Source: Pirellula sp. (lineage in GTDB: Bacteria > Planctomycetota > Planctomycetia > Pirellulales > Pirellulaceae). From it: a stretch of 34,240 nt of DNA. The DNA lies in assembly GCA_025459355.1 (NCBI GenBank), contig JALOQS010000022.1, forward strand, positions 1 to 34,240. Direction: 5' to 3'. Numbering within the stretch: the first letter of the stretch is position 1; every line of letters begins with the position of its first letter. Position numbers and translations under genes: made by a program. This document shows, in pieces, positions 9,000 to 17,189 of the stretch. The notes below the pieces were generated by a model. It was not told the DNA's origin. It worked only from the letters and a program-made list of their open reading frames with translations, and made no database searches.

Positions 9000-9337
9000 A
9001 ACAGGGTGCTCCCCTCAGCTGCTTATTAAAATTCAAAGGATAAGAATGGTTTCAATATCCCCGTGACTCCGTTAATTGTCACAGGGATCGGGTGGGATTC
9101 TAGCAAAAAGGAACATCTGATGAAGGCCAAAGGCTTTATCCCCAGAAAAAATGCCCTGGAGTGGAATGCCAATAAAAATCGCCCTCGATCAGCTCCCAAG
9201 GCGTAGAACCACAAAGTTGCCTCAAAAGAAGACTCAATCAAAAGAGCCTGCCGAATTAGGCAGGCTCACTTCTTTTTCCAGGTGCTTCTCGTCGGCAGAC
9301 GAGAATTCAATACCCAGTTTTTCCTTGAGAAACCGAG
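9000..9337. other. Intergenic region upstream of acpP
   Basis: This 338-base stretch separates the start of acpP from the stop of the NTF2-like lipoprotein gene, both on the minus strand. It contains the terminator hairpin at 9244-9267. The acpP promoter is expected between about 9010 and 9240, but I cannot point to a convincing -35/-10 pair. No convincing gene is present. Confidence 0.6.
9244..9267 (-). terminator. Intrinsic terminator downstream of the NTF2-like lipoprotein gene
   Basis: A perfect 9-bp stem (GAGCCTGCC pairing with GGCAGGCTC) encloses a 6-base loop. On the minus strand it is followed by TTTT. It lies about 70 bases past the stop of the lipoprotein gene ending at 9338, and would insulate acpP-fabF from read-through. 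Confidence 0.75.
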
Positions 9338-10135
9338 CTACTTTGGCAAATTCGCCGGTGGAAGCCCGCCGGCTGCTGGCAGACCACCCACTGGGGGGAG
9401 CCCTCCGGATGTAGGCGAGCCAGCACCAGGAAGCGGTGGCAGCTGTGGCGATGCCCCGAAAGCTCCGCCGGTCGGCAATCCGCCTGCGCTAGCCGGTCCC
9501 GGCTGGACAGCACCACCGGGGAGCCCCCCTGCGGTTTGTCCATTGGGCAGGTTCGCCACTCGCTCTTGCGGCGGGGCTGGCTGTTCCATGGTTGGTTCGT
9601 CAAGATTTTCAAAGTTTACGATCTCTAAATCGTTTTCGGTCGGACCGGTCGCAACGGCCATGCCGGCAATTCGCCAACCTGGAACATCTTTGTACAGAAT
9701 CCATACCACTTCCATTTTTTGTGGCGGCTGTCCTTCTGCCTCTGGCTCCAGCCAAGTCGTAGAGACCAAAATCTCTTCTCCCTGTTCTGTTACCTCATCG
9801 ATTGTAAAGGTGGCTTGAGCTGATCCAGTCGGATCTATCGGGAGCCCCTGACGTTCGATCTCTTTTCTGGCTGCGTTAGTAAAAAGGACTGATAGTTGTT
9901 GGCCATCACCCTTTCGCATGGCTTCCAAAAAGACCCGAACAATCTCTTTGGGTTCGGTCGGTATAACCACTGCCGCGTTCACTGCGGATGGTGCCGCAGT
10001 GCCGCTGGAGACCATTTGCGTGTTGGTGTTCGAAGGCACCTGAGGAGGCGCATCGGCCACGGGCTTGTCTCCGCCGCCGCAACCTACGTAAAACACAGTC
10101 GATATGGCCAATGCGGCCAAAAATTGTTTCTTCAT
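9338..10135 (-). CDS. Lipoprotein with NTF2-like domain and Pro/Gly-rich tail
   Basis: This 265-residue protein begins MKKQFLAALAISTVFYVGCG, a lipoprotein signal with lipobox FYVGC. After a Pro/Ala/Thr linker, residues about 60-160 (PKEIVRVFLEAMRKGDGQQL through WILYKDVPGWRIAGMAVA) resemble the NTF2-like/DUF4878 fold of small secreted domains. The last 80 residues are low complexity with repeated GGLP units (GGLPPVGGLPAAGGLPPANL). Domain assignment is by pattern. No catalytic residues are evident. It is divergent from the thioredoxin-like gene at 10394 with a 258-base gap, and a strong terminator follows at 9244. The function is unknown. Confidence 0.75.
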   Translation of the reverse strand: MKKQFLAALAISTVFYVGCGGGDKPVADAPPQVPSNTNTQMVSSGTAAPSAVNAAVVIPTEPKEIVRVFLEAMRKGDGQQLSVLFTNAARKEIERQGLPIDPTGSAQATFTIDEVTEQGEEILVSTTWLEPEAEGQPPQKMEVVWILYKDVPGWRIAGMAVATGPTENDLEIVNFENLDEPTMEQPAPPQERVANLPNGQTAGGLPGGAVQPGPASAGGLPTGGAFGASPQLPPLPGAGSPTSGGLPPVGGLPAAGGLPPANLPK

Positions 10136-10393
10136 TTGTTTGAAATCCGTTTCCTAAGTAGTGATTGGGTCTGTCACTTTCCCTCAATAAGGGAAATAGC
10201 CCTTGGATGCCATTCACGTCAATAGAGCATTCCTCATGGCCGATAACGCTATCTAAAGGGATCGCATGGCGCAACATGCAAAAACGGTAGAACTGGCAAA
10301 TTCGGCTCAACTTCACAACCTCATTACACCGATGCGAAACCATGTGCGTTTTCGCCGTGCCCCATACGCTCCCAAAATCGTTGCGAGAAAAAA

Positions 10394-11710
10394 ATGCTTA
10401 AGTCCGGATTCCCAACATTTCTAGTCCTCGTCGGAATCCTGCTTTGGTCCAGTCCGCTATCGCTAGCTGATAATTCGTCGATTCGCTGGTTCGACGATTT
10501 CGAGGCTGGGGTCAATCACGCGACTGCCAATCAGTTACCGCTGATGCTTCACTTCTATGGTGAAAGCTGCCCGCCCTGCAAAATGCTGGAGAAACGCGCT
10601 TACAAAAATCCAGAGTTGATCAGCAAAATCAACAAGCAAATGGTAGCCATCAAGATCAATGGCGATCGCGAAAAAGATTTGCGAGAACGCTATCGCATCA
10701 CGAGTTGGCCAACGGACGTTTACCTGACCCCAACAGGCAAAGAACTGTATCGTACGACCAGTCCCCAAGATGCCGCCGTTTACTCGCAACTGGTCGATCG
10801 CGTCGCTCTGCAGTGCGCAGACTGGAACGTTGAACAAATGGCTGCTCGCAAGGCCGAAGAACGACGCTTAGCCAAACGAACATCGACGCAAATGATGCAA
10901 GCCGGCCAATCCTCAATCGATCCGAATATGACCGGTCCCGTTGTTCATCCCGTCGTTACGCAGAGTCGAGTCACTGGACTTCCGCCAACGACAAATCAGT
11001 CACCCTCCAACGCAAAACAACGCCGCATCGAAAATCCGTACATCGCTGAAAATCCTATAGTGGTGCCACCTGCTCAGCAGACTTCAGCGCCTACCATCGC
11101 GCCAAATTTCGCGCCCAACAATCCGCCAGCCGGTGTGAGACTGCCTGTTGCGAATCGTCCCGTTCCAGTTCAGCCAATTGCCGCAGCGATTCAACCCAAC
11201 ATGCATGGCTTTGCCAACAACGCTCCTATGCATAATCCTGCCATGTTGCCTGGCTCGCCCATGGATATGACGGAATCGCAGCACGAACCGATGGCACAAC
11301 TAGCACATGGTTTGGATGGATTCTGCCCGGTGACTCTCGTCATGGCGGTTCGTACCAAGTCATCGGACTATTGGGTAGAGGGCAAACTGGAGTACGCCGT
11401 CCGACACCGAGGTCGCGTTTACTTGTGTGCTTCCGAAGAGGCCAGGCGGACGTTCCTATCTGCTCCGGATGAATTCGCTCCGGCTTTAAGCAACTACGAT
11501 TTGATTCACTTTGTAAAGACCGGTCAATTAATCGACGGGCGAAGCGAGTTCGGTTCCTTTCAACCAACTACTGGCAGAGTGTTTCTCTTTGCCAACAAAC
11601 AGAATTGCTTGGAGTTTCAACAATTGGAATCCCACTACTCCGAATTGCTCCATCGCGGTATATCGGCGGAACGGGTCGCAGAGCAGCCCAACGCTTCGCA
11701 ACTACGATAA
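10394..11710 (+). CDS. Secreted thioredoxin-fold protein with C-terminal YHS-like domain
   Basis: This 438-residue protein has a signal peptide at residues 1-25 (FLVLVGILLWSSPLSLA). A thioredoxin fold at about residues 30-140 carries the redox pair CPPC at 59-62 (FYGESCPPCKMLE) and the cis-Pro in TSWPTDVYL (Pro106). A Pro/Asn/Gln-rich linker spans about residues 160-300. The C-terminal part begins LDGFCPVTLV and continues GRVYLCASEEARRTFLSAPD, the pattern of a YHS-type domain, which is often metal-linked. It may act as a periplasmic disulfide or metal-handling protein; the substrate is unknown. A purine-rich stretch precedes the ATG. The next gene starts 67 bases downstream and may be co-transcribed. 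Confidence 0.85.
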   Translation: MLKSGFPTFLVLVGILLWSSPLSLADNSSIRWFDDFEAGVNHATANQLPLMLHFYGESCPPCKMLEKRAYKNPELISKINKQMVAIKINGDREKDLRERYRITSWPTDVYLTPTGKELYRTTSPQDAAVYSQLVDRVALQCADWNVEQMAARKAEERRLAKRTSTQMMQAGQSSIDPNMTGPVVHPVVTQSRVTGLPPTTNQSPSNAKQRRIENPYIAENPIVVPPAQQTSAPTIAPNFAPNNPPAGVRLPVANRPVPVQPIAAAIQPNMHGFANNAPMHNPAMLPGSPMDMTESQHEPMAQLAHGLDGFCPVTLVMAVRTKSSDYWVEGKLEYAVRHRGRVYLCASEEARRTFLSAPDEFAPALSNYDLIHFVKTGQLIDGRSEFGSFQPTTGRVFLFANKQNCLEFQQLESHYSELLHRGISAERVAEQPNASQLR

Positions 11711-11777
11711 GGGCGCGAACTACCCGTAACCCAGTTTGTTTATACGTTATCTGATTCTCTTGATCGAACCCGATTCT

Positions 11778-13799
11778 ATGCTTTGCTCAAAACCAAATCT
11801 CCGCGCGAGCCATGAAAATCGAAAACGTTCACGACGAATCCTGACCGCCGCTCTGGGGCTCGCCGTGGTCGGGCTAGGGAGCTCACCAGCTCACTCTCAA
11901 GACGATGTGATCTTTTGGTCTCGCCCTGAGTTTATCATCCCCTTTCAAGTAGACGCGAACGGAACTCCGCCACGCGAAGTTATCTTGGAGGCTTCGGACG
12001 ATCTCGGAGCGACATGGTATGTTGTCTCGCGAGGTGACGTTCGAACGAGGCAATTCCGATTCCGTTCACCGAAGAATGGAGACTACATCTTTCGTTTGAA
12101 AATGGTGGATGATTCTGGTCGCACGTTCAATAATCCGGGTGAGCCGCTTCGGATATGCGTGGATACGGAAAAGCCCACCGCAAAACTCGCGATCGATATG
12201 GATTCTTATGGCGATCTGAATGCCAGGATACAGATCGCTGAACCAAATCTAGACAAGGACTCGATCCGGCTAGAGTTTCAAACCGAAGAAACCCAAGAAT
12301 GGCAGCCGATTTCGTTTGACTTGGATCAAAACCAAAATTCCCAAGACTGGCTGGGAACCGGAACGTGGACGATACCTCCCTCCACGAGACAAATCATCAT
12401 TCGACTGACTGGCAAAGATAAGGCGGGTAACACTTTTGAAGTGACGAGAAAGCCTGATATTCCTAAAACAGCAGCGGGGCGGAACGGTATTCAATTCGCA
12501 AGTCAACCGAATCGAAACTCAATCCCAAGCCAAGTTAATAGCAGCCCAGCGATCGGCTCGGGCGCTGTCCTAAAAAAGGACGCATTGCCTAAAGTGCATG
12601 TGCTAGGTCAACAGAATGTTGCACCGAACTCTCCCAAGGTGGATTCCCTCGGAGTCCAGCAACAGTTGATCGAAAATCAGCAAAAGTTGATTGAACAATT
12701 GCTTAATCAACAACGCCAAGAGGCTGCTGCGCGAGCGCTCGATCCGACGCTAAAGTCCGATAGAACGATCGCCGTCGACTCACGCGGTATCCCAGGATTC
12801 GGACTGCCGGTAAGCAAAATAGACCAGTCCCAAGCTCTGGAGATTGGGCCCGCTGCGCCCGAAAGCGTACCTCCAAACTCTGCCTTAAACAAAGGTGCCC
12901 TTAACGGTTCGAGGAACAGCCCGAACAACCCTCCCATCCGCGCTTTGTCGGAAGAAGAGATCCTCGCCATGACCTCGCGTTCGAGCAGCGATGGTGGGGC
13001 CACTCGGGTCGCAGACATGGGGCGTCGATCGCCGGACGGTCAACCAATGTTCGATCCGTCGCAAACCTCTTCGTTGCCTCTGACAATCGATTCAAAAAAT
13101 ATTCCCCCATTGGACACTCCGTCGCTGCCATCATTTGGCTCTCCCGTGGAGCTTTCATCACAGCCTCTTTTCTCCGGTGAGAGAGCCTTTAGCCTGGAGT
13201 ACGGGATCGAAAATGATCTCGGAGTTCCCGTCCGAACCGTAGAACTGTGGGGTACTACCGATGCCGGAAAGACATGGGATTATTGGGGAGACGACCCTGA
13301 TCGAACGACACCATTCGACATTGAAGTAGAATCCGACGGCCTATTCGGTTTTAGAATGGTGATCGTAGGAAACAACGGCTTGGCCCAAAACAGACCGAGA
13401 ACCGGTGACGATGCTGATGCATGGGTGAAAGTTGATACGGTTCCACCCAAAGTCAGAATTCAAAGCGCTCTGTATGGTCGCGGGTCAGAAGCGGGTTCAC
13501 TGATCATCGAGTATCTCGCTAACGACCCAGACTTTGGCGAACGACCGATCTCGTTGTATTATGGATCGACGATCGACGGACCATGGCAAGAAATCACAAC
13601 AGGGCTTACCAACTCAGGCAAATATGCTTGGGCTGCCAATCCTAATCTTCCGCCAGAGATCTTCCTGAAAATCAAAGCGGCTGATGCAGCAGGGAACTTG
13701 GCTGAACACACGATGGATATCCCTATCAAAGTGCAAGGGATTGCACCTCGTGGGAAAATTAGAGGGATAGGCAACGCGCCGCGAATACCATCCCCTTGA
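11778..13799 (+). CDS. Large secreted protein with duplicated beta-sandwich-like domains
   Basis: I place the start at ATG 11778 because an upstream TTG (11736) would put a spurious leader before the signal peptide (RRILTAALGLAVVGLG, cleavage near AHS-QDD). The mature 630-odd residues contain similar units near both ends. Each has a strand pattern EVxLxxSxDxGxTWxxxxxxD (VILEASDDLGATWYVVSRGD; VELWGTTDAGKTWDYWGDDP) followed by FRFRMVxxxGxG-type strands. The middle is Gln-rich and predicted helical (QQLIENQQKLIEQLLNQQRQ), then Ser/Pro-rich. It has no catalytic motif. It is probably an envelope or extracellular protein made with the thioredoxin-like gene upstream. The function is unknown. Confidence 0.8.
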   Translation: MLCSKPNLRASHENRKRSRRILTAALGLAVVGLGSSPAHSQDDVIFWSRPEFIIPFQVDANGTPPREVILEASDDLGATWYVVSRGDVRTRQFRFRSPKNGDYIFRLKMVDDSGRTFNNPGEPLRICVDTEKPTAKLAIDMDSYGDLNARIQIAEPNLDKDSIRLEFQTEETQEWQPISFDLDQNQNSQDWLGTGTWTIPPSTRQIIIRLTGKDKAGNTFEVTRKPDIPKTAAGRNGIQFASQPNRNSIPSQVNSSPAIGSGAVLKKDALPKVHVLGQQNVAPNSPKVDSLGVQQQLIENQQKLIEQLLNQQRQEAAARALDPTLKSDRTIAVDSRGIPGFGLPVSKIDQSQALEIGPAAPESVPPNSALNKGALNGSRNSPNNPPIRALSEEEILAMTSRSSSDGGATRVADMGRRSPDGQPMFDPSQTSSLPLTIDSKNIPPLDTPSLPSFGSPVELSSQPLFSGERAFSLEYGIENDLGVPVRTVELWGTTDAGKTWDYWGDDPDRTTPFDIEVESDGLFGFRMVIVGNNGLAQNRPRTGDDADAWVKVDTVPPKVRIQSALYGRGSEAGSLIIEYLANDPDFGERPISLYYGSTIDGPWQEITTGLTNSGKYAWAANPNLPPEIFLKIKAADAAGNLAEHTMDIPIKVQGIAPRGKIRGIGNAPRIPSP

Positions 13800-13802
13800 T
13801 TG

Positions 13803-13858
13803 CAAGCTTCGTTGAGCAAGCTTCGTTGAGCAAGCTTCGTTGAGCAAGCTGCGACGAA
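13803..13858. repeat. 14-bp tandem repeat between convergent genes
   Basis: CAAGCTTCGTTGAG is repeated exactly three times (13803-13816, 13817-13830, 13831-13844), followed by a degenerate fourth copy beginning CAAGCTGCGACGAA. It lies between the stop of the secreted-protein gene and the stop of cphA, and the period is not a multiple of three. It probably arose by replication slippage. No terminator T-run is evident. Confidence 0.85.
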
Positions 13859-13865
13859 CGATCGA

Positions 13866-16601
13866 TCAAGTTACGAGCTTGGAGCTTCGTTCATTCTCGA
13901 TAGCATTGTTGACGGTATTGTTGACCGCATTGGTGGATTGTTCCAAATTGGCTAGGCTTTTCGTTTCCGACATGTCGGTCACGGGGAGACGGCTAAAGAA
14001 CTCAACCGTTTCGTCAACAACATCTGCTTGAATGAGAATCAGTTCATCAGGCTTTGCGGAATCGAGCGCGTGCTGCACACTCTCTTGCCACGACGAGAAC
14101 CATGAGGTATCTCGAACGCGTGCACCCAAAGCCAAGCCTTCTCGAAAGAGCTGTACGATATCGCCAGGCTTTCGGCCTCGGCAATAACTTCCTTCGTACA
14201 GAATCACGCGATCAAAGTGATGACCGAGCATCTGCCCTTGCCGAATCATGTCTCCGTCTTGGCGGTCACCTGCAGCAGAGTAAACGGCAGATCGTCGCGA
14301 GTTGGGGAAGTTCGATAGCGCCGAGAGCAAACTCTTTAAAGCCGATGAGTTATGTCCATAATCGATGATCAGCGTGCACTGATTGTATTGAACAATATTG
14401 AATCGTCCCGGCGAAGCGGCGGAATTCGAATTAAAGGACTCCAGCCCAGCGCGGATGAGTTCGACCGGTATGCCTTGAACTAGTGCCGCTCCGAGTGCCG
14501 CCATGGCGTTTTCGACTTGGAACCGGATCTTGCCTCCGTGAGTCATCGGAATGCGATCGAGAGGCAGGATCGTTATCTCATTTTGTCCCTGCGCCGACAC
14601 GATTGTGTTGTCGCGGATAAAAATGACTCGTCCACCTTTGGCGCGATGTTCCGTAATGATCGGATGATTGGGATCTTGTGAGAAAAAGAGGACGTGGCCC
14701 TTGCAATACTTGGCCATATCGGAGACCAGAGGGTCCTCGGCATTCAGAACGGCATATCCGTTTGGATCGACAACATCCACGATACATCGCTTGACTTTGG
14801 CGAGTTGTTCAATGGTGTTAATGCCGTTTAAGCCGAGATGGTCTCCCTCACCGATGTTGGTTACGACTGCAACATCGCATTTATCGAACGCGAGTCCTTC
14901 TCGGATAATGCCACCGCGGGCCGTTTCGAGCACGGCCGCATCAATGTTCGGATTCATGAGCACACGCTTTGCGCTCTTGGGTCCACTGCAATCGCCATCG
15001 TCAACACGACGTCCGTTAAAGTAAACGCCATCGGTACTGGTCATGCCGATTCGTTTTCCGGACAAATGGAATATGTGGGCGGTTAGCCGAGTGGTCGTTG
15101 TCTTTCCGTTGACACCAGTGATAGCGATGATAGGAATGCGTCCATTGTTTCCCGAGGGGAACAACATATCGACGATCGCTTCGCAAACAGGCCTTCCCTT
15201 CCCTTCACTTGGCTGGATGTGCATGCGCAGCCCCGGACCAGCATTCACCTCGACGATCCCAGCGTTTTGAGATTCGAGCGGAACGGAAATGTCCTTAGCC
15301 ACAACATCGATACCGGCAATATCAAGCCCGACGACTTGTGCGGCTTCGATCACGCGAGCAGAAACTTGAGGATGAACCAAATCGGTTACGTCGCATGCCG
15401 TTCCACCGCTGCTTAGATTCGCATTGCGACGGATATACACAACTTGTTTTGCATCGGGAACATCGTCGACCGTCAGCCCCTGCTGGGCCAATACCGCTTT
15501 GGAAACGTCGTCCAAGGGAATGTGGCTCATCACGGTCGAGTGGCCATCGCTTCGCAAAGGGTCTTGGTTAACGATATCGACCAATTGCCGGATCGTGGAA
15601 ACTCCGTCGCCGATCACCTTGGGTGGTTCGCGACGAGCAACGGCGACCAATTGGTTACCGATAACCAGCATACGATAGTCATCACCCTCGAAGAACTTTT
15701 CGACAATAATCGTCGGCTCTTCCTTTTCAGCATTTTCAAACGCGAGTTCCACTTCCTGTTGGGTAATCAGGTTGGTAGAAACTCCACGGCCATGATTGCC
15801 GCATTGCGGCTTTACCACGACCGGCACGCCAATTTCCAAGGCCTTTTCCCAGGCCTCCTCTTTGCTAGTAACGACATATCCTTCAGGCACGGGAATCCCG
15901 GACGAGTAAAGGAGGCGTCGTGTGAGCTCTTTGTCCTGGGCTATGGCCTCTCCGATGGCGCTCGTTCGGTCGGTTTCCGCTGTCCAGATCTTTCTCTGAC
16001 GTGAACCGTAACCCAACTGGACCAAACTACCTTCGTTTAGTCGGTAGTGCGGGATCCCTTTTTCTTTTGCCGCCTTGACGATGCCCAAGGTGCTCGGGCC
16101 CAAACAATGCTCATGGACCAAGCTCTTAAGCTGCGCGACTTCGGCCGCGATATCGATCGACGTATCATGAACTGCGGCGAGCACAATTCGTTTGCCAGCT
16201 TCCAAAGCGGCGAGTCCAACGTTCTCGTCGTGATAAGCGAACGCAACTCGATAAACCCCTTCTTCATCGAGCTCGCGGGCTCGTCCAAAGCCGACTTCGT
16301 TTCCGGCAAGGGTTTGCAACTCGAGGACAACATGCTCCAAGATATGAGCCATGTAGGTACCACGACGCAATCGCTCAAAGAAACCACCGCGCTCACCGAT
16401 GCTGCACCGATGTTCAATCATCGTCGGGAACCACGACATCAAACGGTCGTTGAACCCAGGGATCATCTCGGATGACGTATCCTTGAGATCGGCCAGATCG
16501 ACAATCGCTTCAATGACTGGGTAGTTCGCCCACACATTGGGGCCTCGCAATATACTAACCTTGCGAATGGTTAGAGGCGAAGAAGTATTTTCGGTTGACA
16601 T
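13866..16601 (-). CDS. cphA: Cyanophycin synthetase
   Basis: This 911-residue enzyme makes the storage polymer cyanophycin by ATP-driven addition of Asp to the backbone and Arg to the side chains. Three regions are visible. The N domain (1-160) has AHILEHVVLELQTLAG, including an HxxEH motif at 86-90. The ATP-grasp domain (215-480) has VVVKPQCGNHGRGVSTN and VEVNAGPGLRMHIQPSEG. The Mur-ligase-like domain (490-870) has P-loop ITGVNGKTTTTRL, LETARGGIIREGL and the end domain LIIDYGHNSSALKSL. Length is close to the family's usual 870-900, with an extra 40-residue polar C-terminus. It is divergent from the ABC transporter and DUF1854 genes, a known cyanophycin-linked neighbourhood. No cyanophycinase gene is in the window. 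Confidence 0.95.
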   Translation of the reverse strand: MSTENTSSPLTIRKVSILRGPNVWANYPVIEAIVDLADLKDTSSEMIPGFNDRLMSWFPTMIEHRCSIGERGGFFERLRRGTYMAHILEHVVLELQTLAGNEVGFGRARELDEEGVYRVAFAYHDENVGLAALEAGKRIVLAAVHDTSIDIAAEVAQLKSLVHEHCLGPSTLGIVKAAKEKGIPHYRLNEGSLVQLGYGSRQRKIWTAETDRTSAIGEAIAQDKELTRRLLYSSGIPVPEGYVVTSKEEAWEKALEIGVPVVVKPQCGNHGRGVSTNLITQQEVELAFENAEKEEPTIIVEKFFEGDDYRMLVIGNQLVAVARREPPKVIGDGVSTIRQLVDIVNQDPLRSDGHSTVMSHIPLDDVSKAVLAQQGLTVDDVPDAKQVVYIRRNANLSSGGTACDVTDLVHPQVSARVIEAAQVVGLDIAGIDVVAKDISVPLESQNAGIVEVNAGPGLRMHIQPSEGKGRPVCEAIVDMLFPSGNNGRIPIIAITGVNGKTTTTRLTAHIFHLSGKRIGMTSTDGVYFNGRRVDDGDCSGPKSAKRVLMNPNIDAAVLETARGGIIREGLAFDKCDVAVVTNIGEGDHLGLNGINTIEQLAKVKRCIVDVVDPNGYAVLNAEDPLVSDMAKYCKGHVLFFSQDPNHPIITEHRAKGGRVIFIRDNTIVSAQGQNEITILPLDRIPMTHGGKIRFQVENAMAALGAALVQGIPVELIRAGLESFNSNSAASPGRFNIVQYNQCTLIIDYGHNSSALKSLLSALSNFPNSRRSAVYSAAGDRQDGDMIRQGQMLGHHFDRVILYEGSYCRGRKPGDIVQLFREGLALGARVRDTSWFSSWQESVQHALDSAKPDELILIQADVVDETVEFFSRLPVTDMSETKSLANLEQSTNAVNNTVNNAIENERSSKLVT

Positions 16602-17189
16602 TTCAGATGTAAGAAGATTGATTCAGGGCGACGGTACATTTTCGAACGGTCGAGTTAATAATCAAGTTTCATTGATTAAACCGGCGAATCAAACCAAGGA
16701 CGCGACAATGCCTGCATTGGCAAATTGGTGAGAGGAGCATTTATGCTTCTGGGGAGGGGGAGGAATGGGTTTCGAAATCCCGCATGGTTGTTAACTAACG
16801 GCGTTGGTGATCTTCAGCGATGTGACACTTGTAAATGTGCACCCTGCGCATTCCTTCGGACGCCTGCGATTCAATCGATTCGATCGTGATAAACCGTGTC
16901 GCGAGCGGCCTCGGAATGTTTAACCCGTAAATGCGGGACACTTCCCCTAATTATCGATGCCAACTCGTGGAAAGCTATAGGGGAGCGATAAAGAATTTCG
17001 TGGCATCGGTTGTATCGGTTGGGAGTGGTTTTCCGTCGCTCAAAGCGAAAGAACCCGCCGGAAGGTCTAGCATTCGTCCAGATGTGGGGTAGCATTCCGC
17101 AACGCTAAAAACTGCGTATTCTTGGCATCTTGTCAGAAAAACAACCCAATTTTCCTTTCTAAATCTGCATTGCGGCTTCTTCTTTTACC
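16602..17189. other. Divergent control region between cphA and the ABC transporter gene
   Basis: The 588 bases carry no convincing gene. Crossing complementary segments at 16943-16949/16978-16984 and 16955-16962/17001-17008 could form a pseudoknot. An imperfect palindrome, CACTTGTAAATGTG, lies near 16826. Promoters for both divergent transcripts must lie here, but I cannot assign clear -35/-10 boxes. Its length and position suggest joint regulation of the cyanophycin genes. Confidence 0.5.

Noticed and set aside
16660-16677. AATCAA/TTGATT hairpin upstream of cphA
   Set aside because: The 6-bp AT-rich stem is too weak to distinguish from chance.
16871-17095. 74-residue minus-strand frame between cphA and the ABC gene
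   Set aside because: No recognisable features; overlaps the possible structured region.
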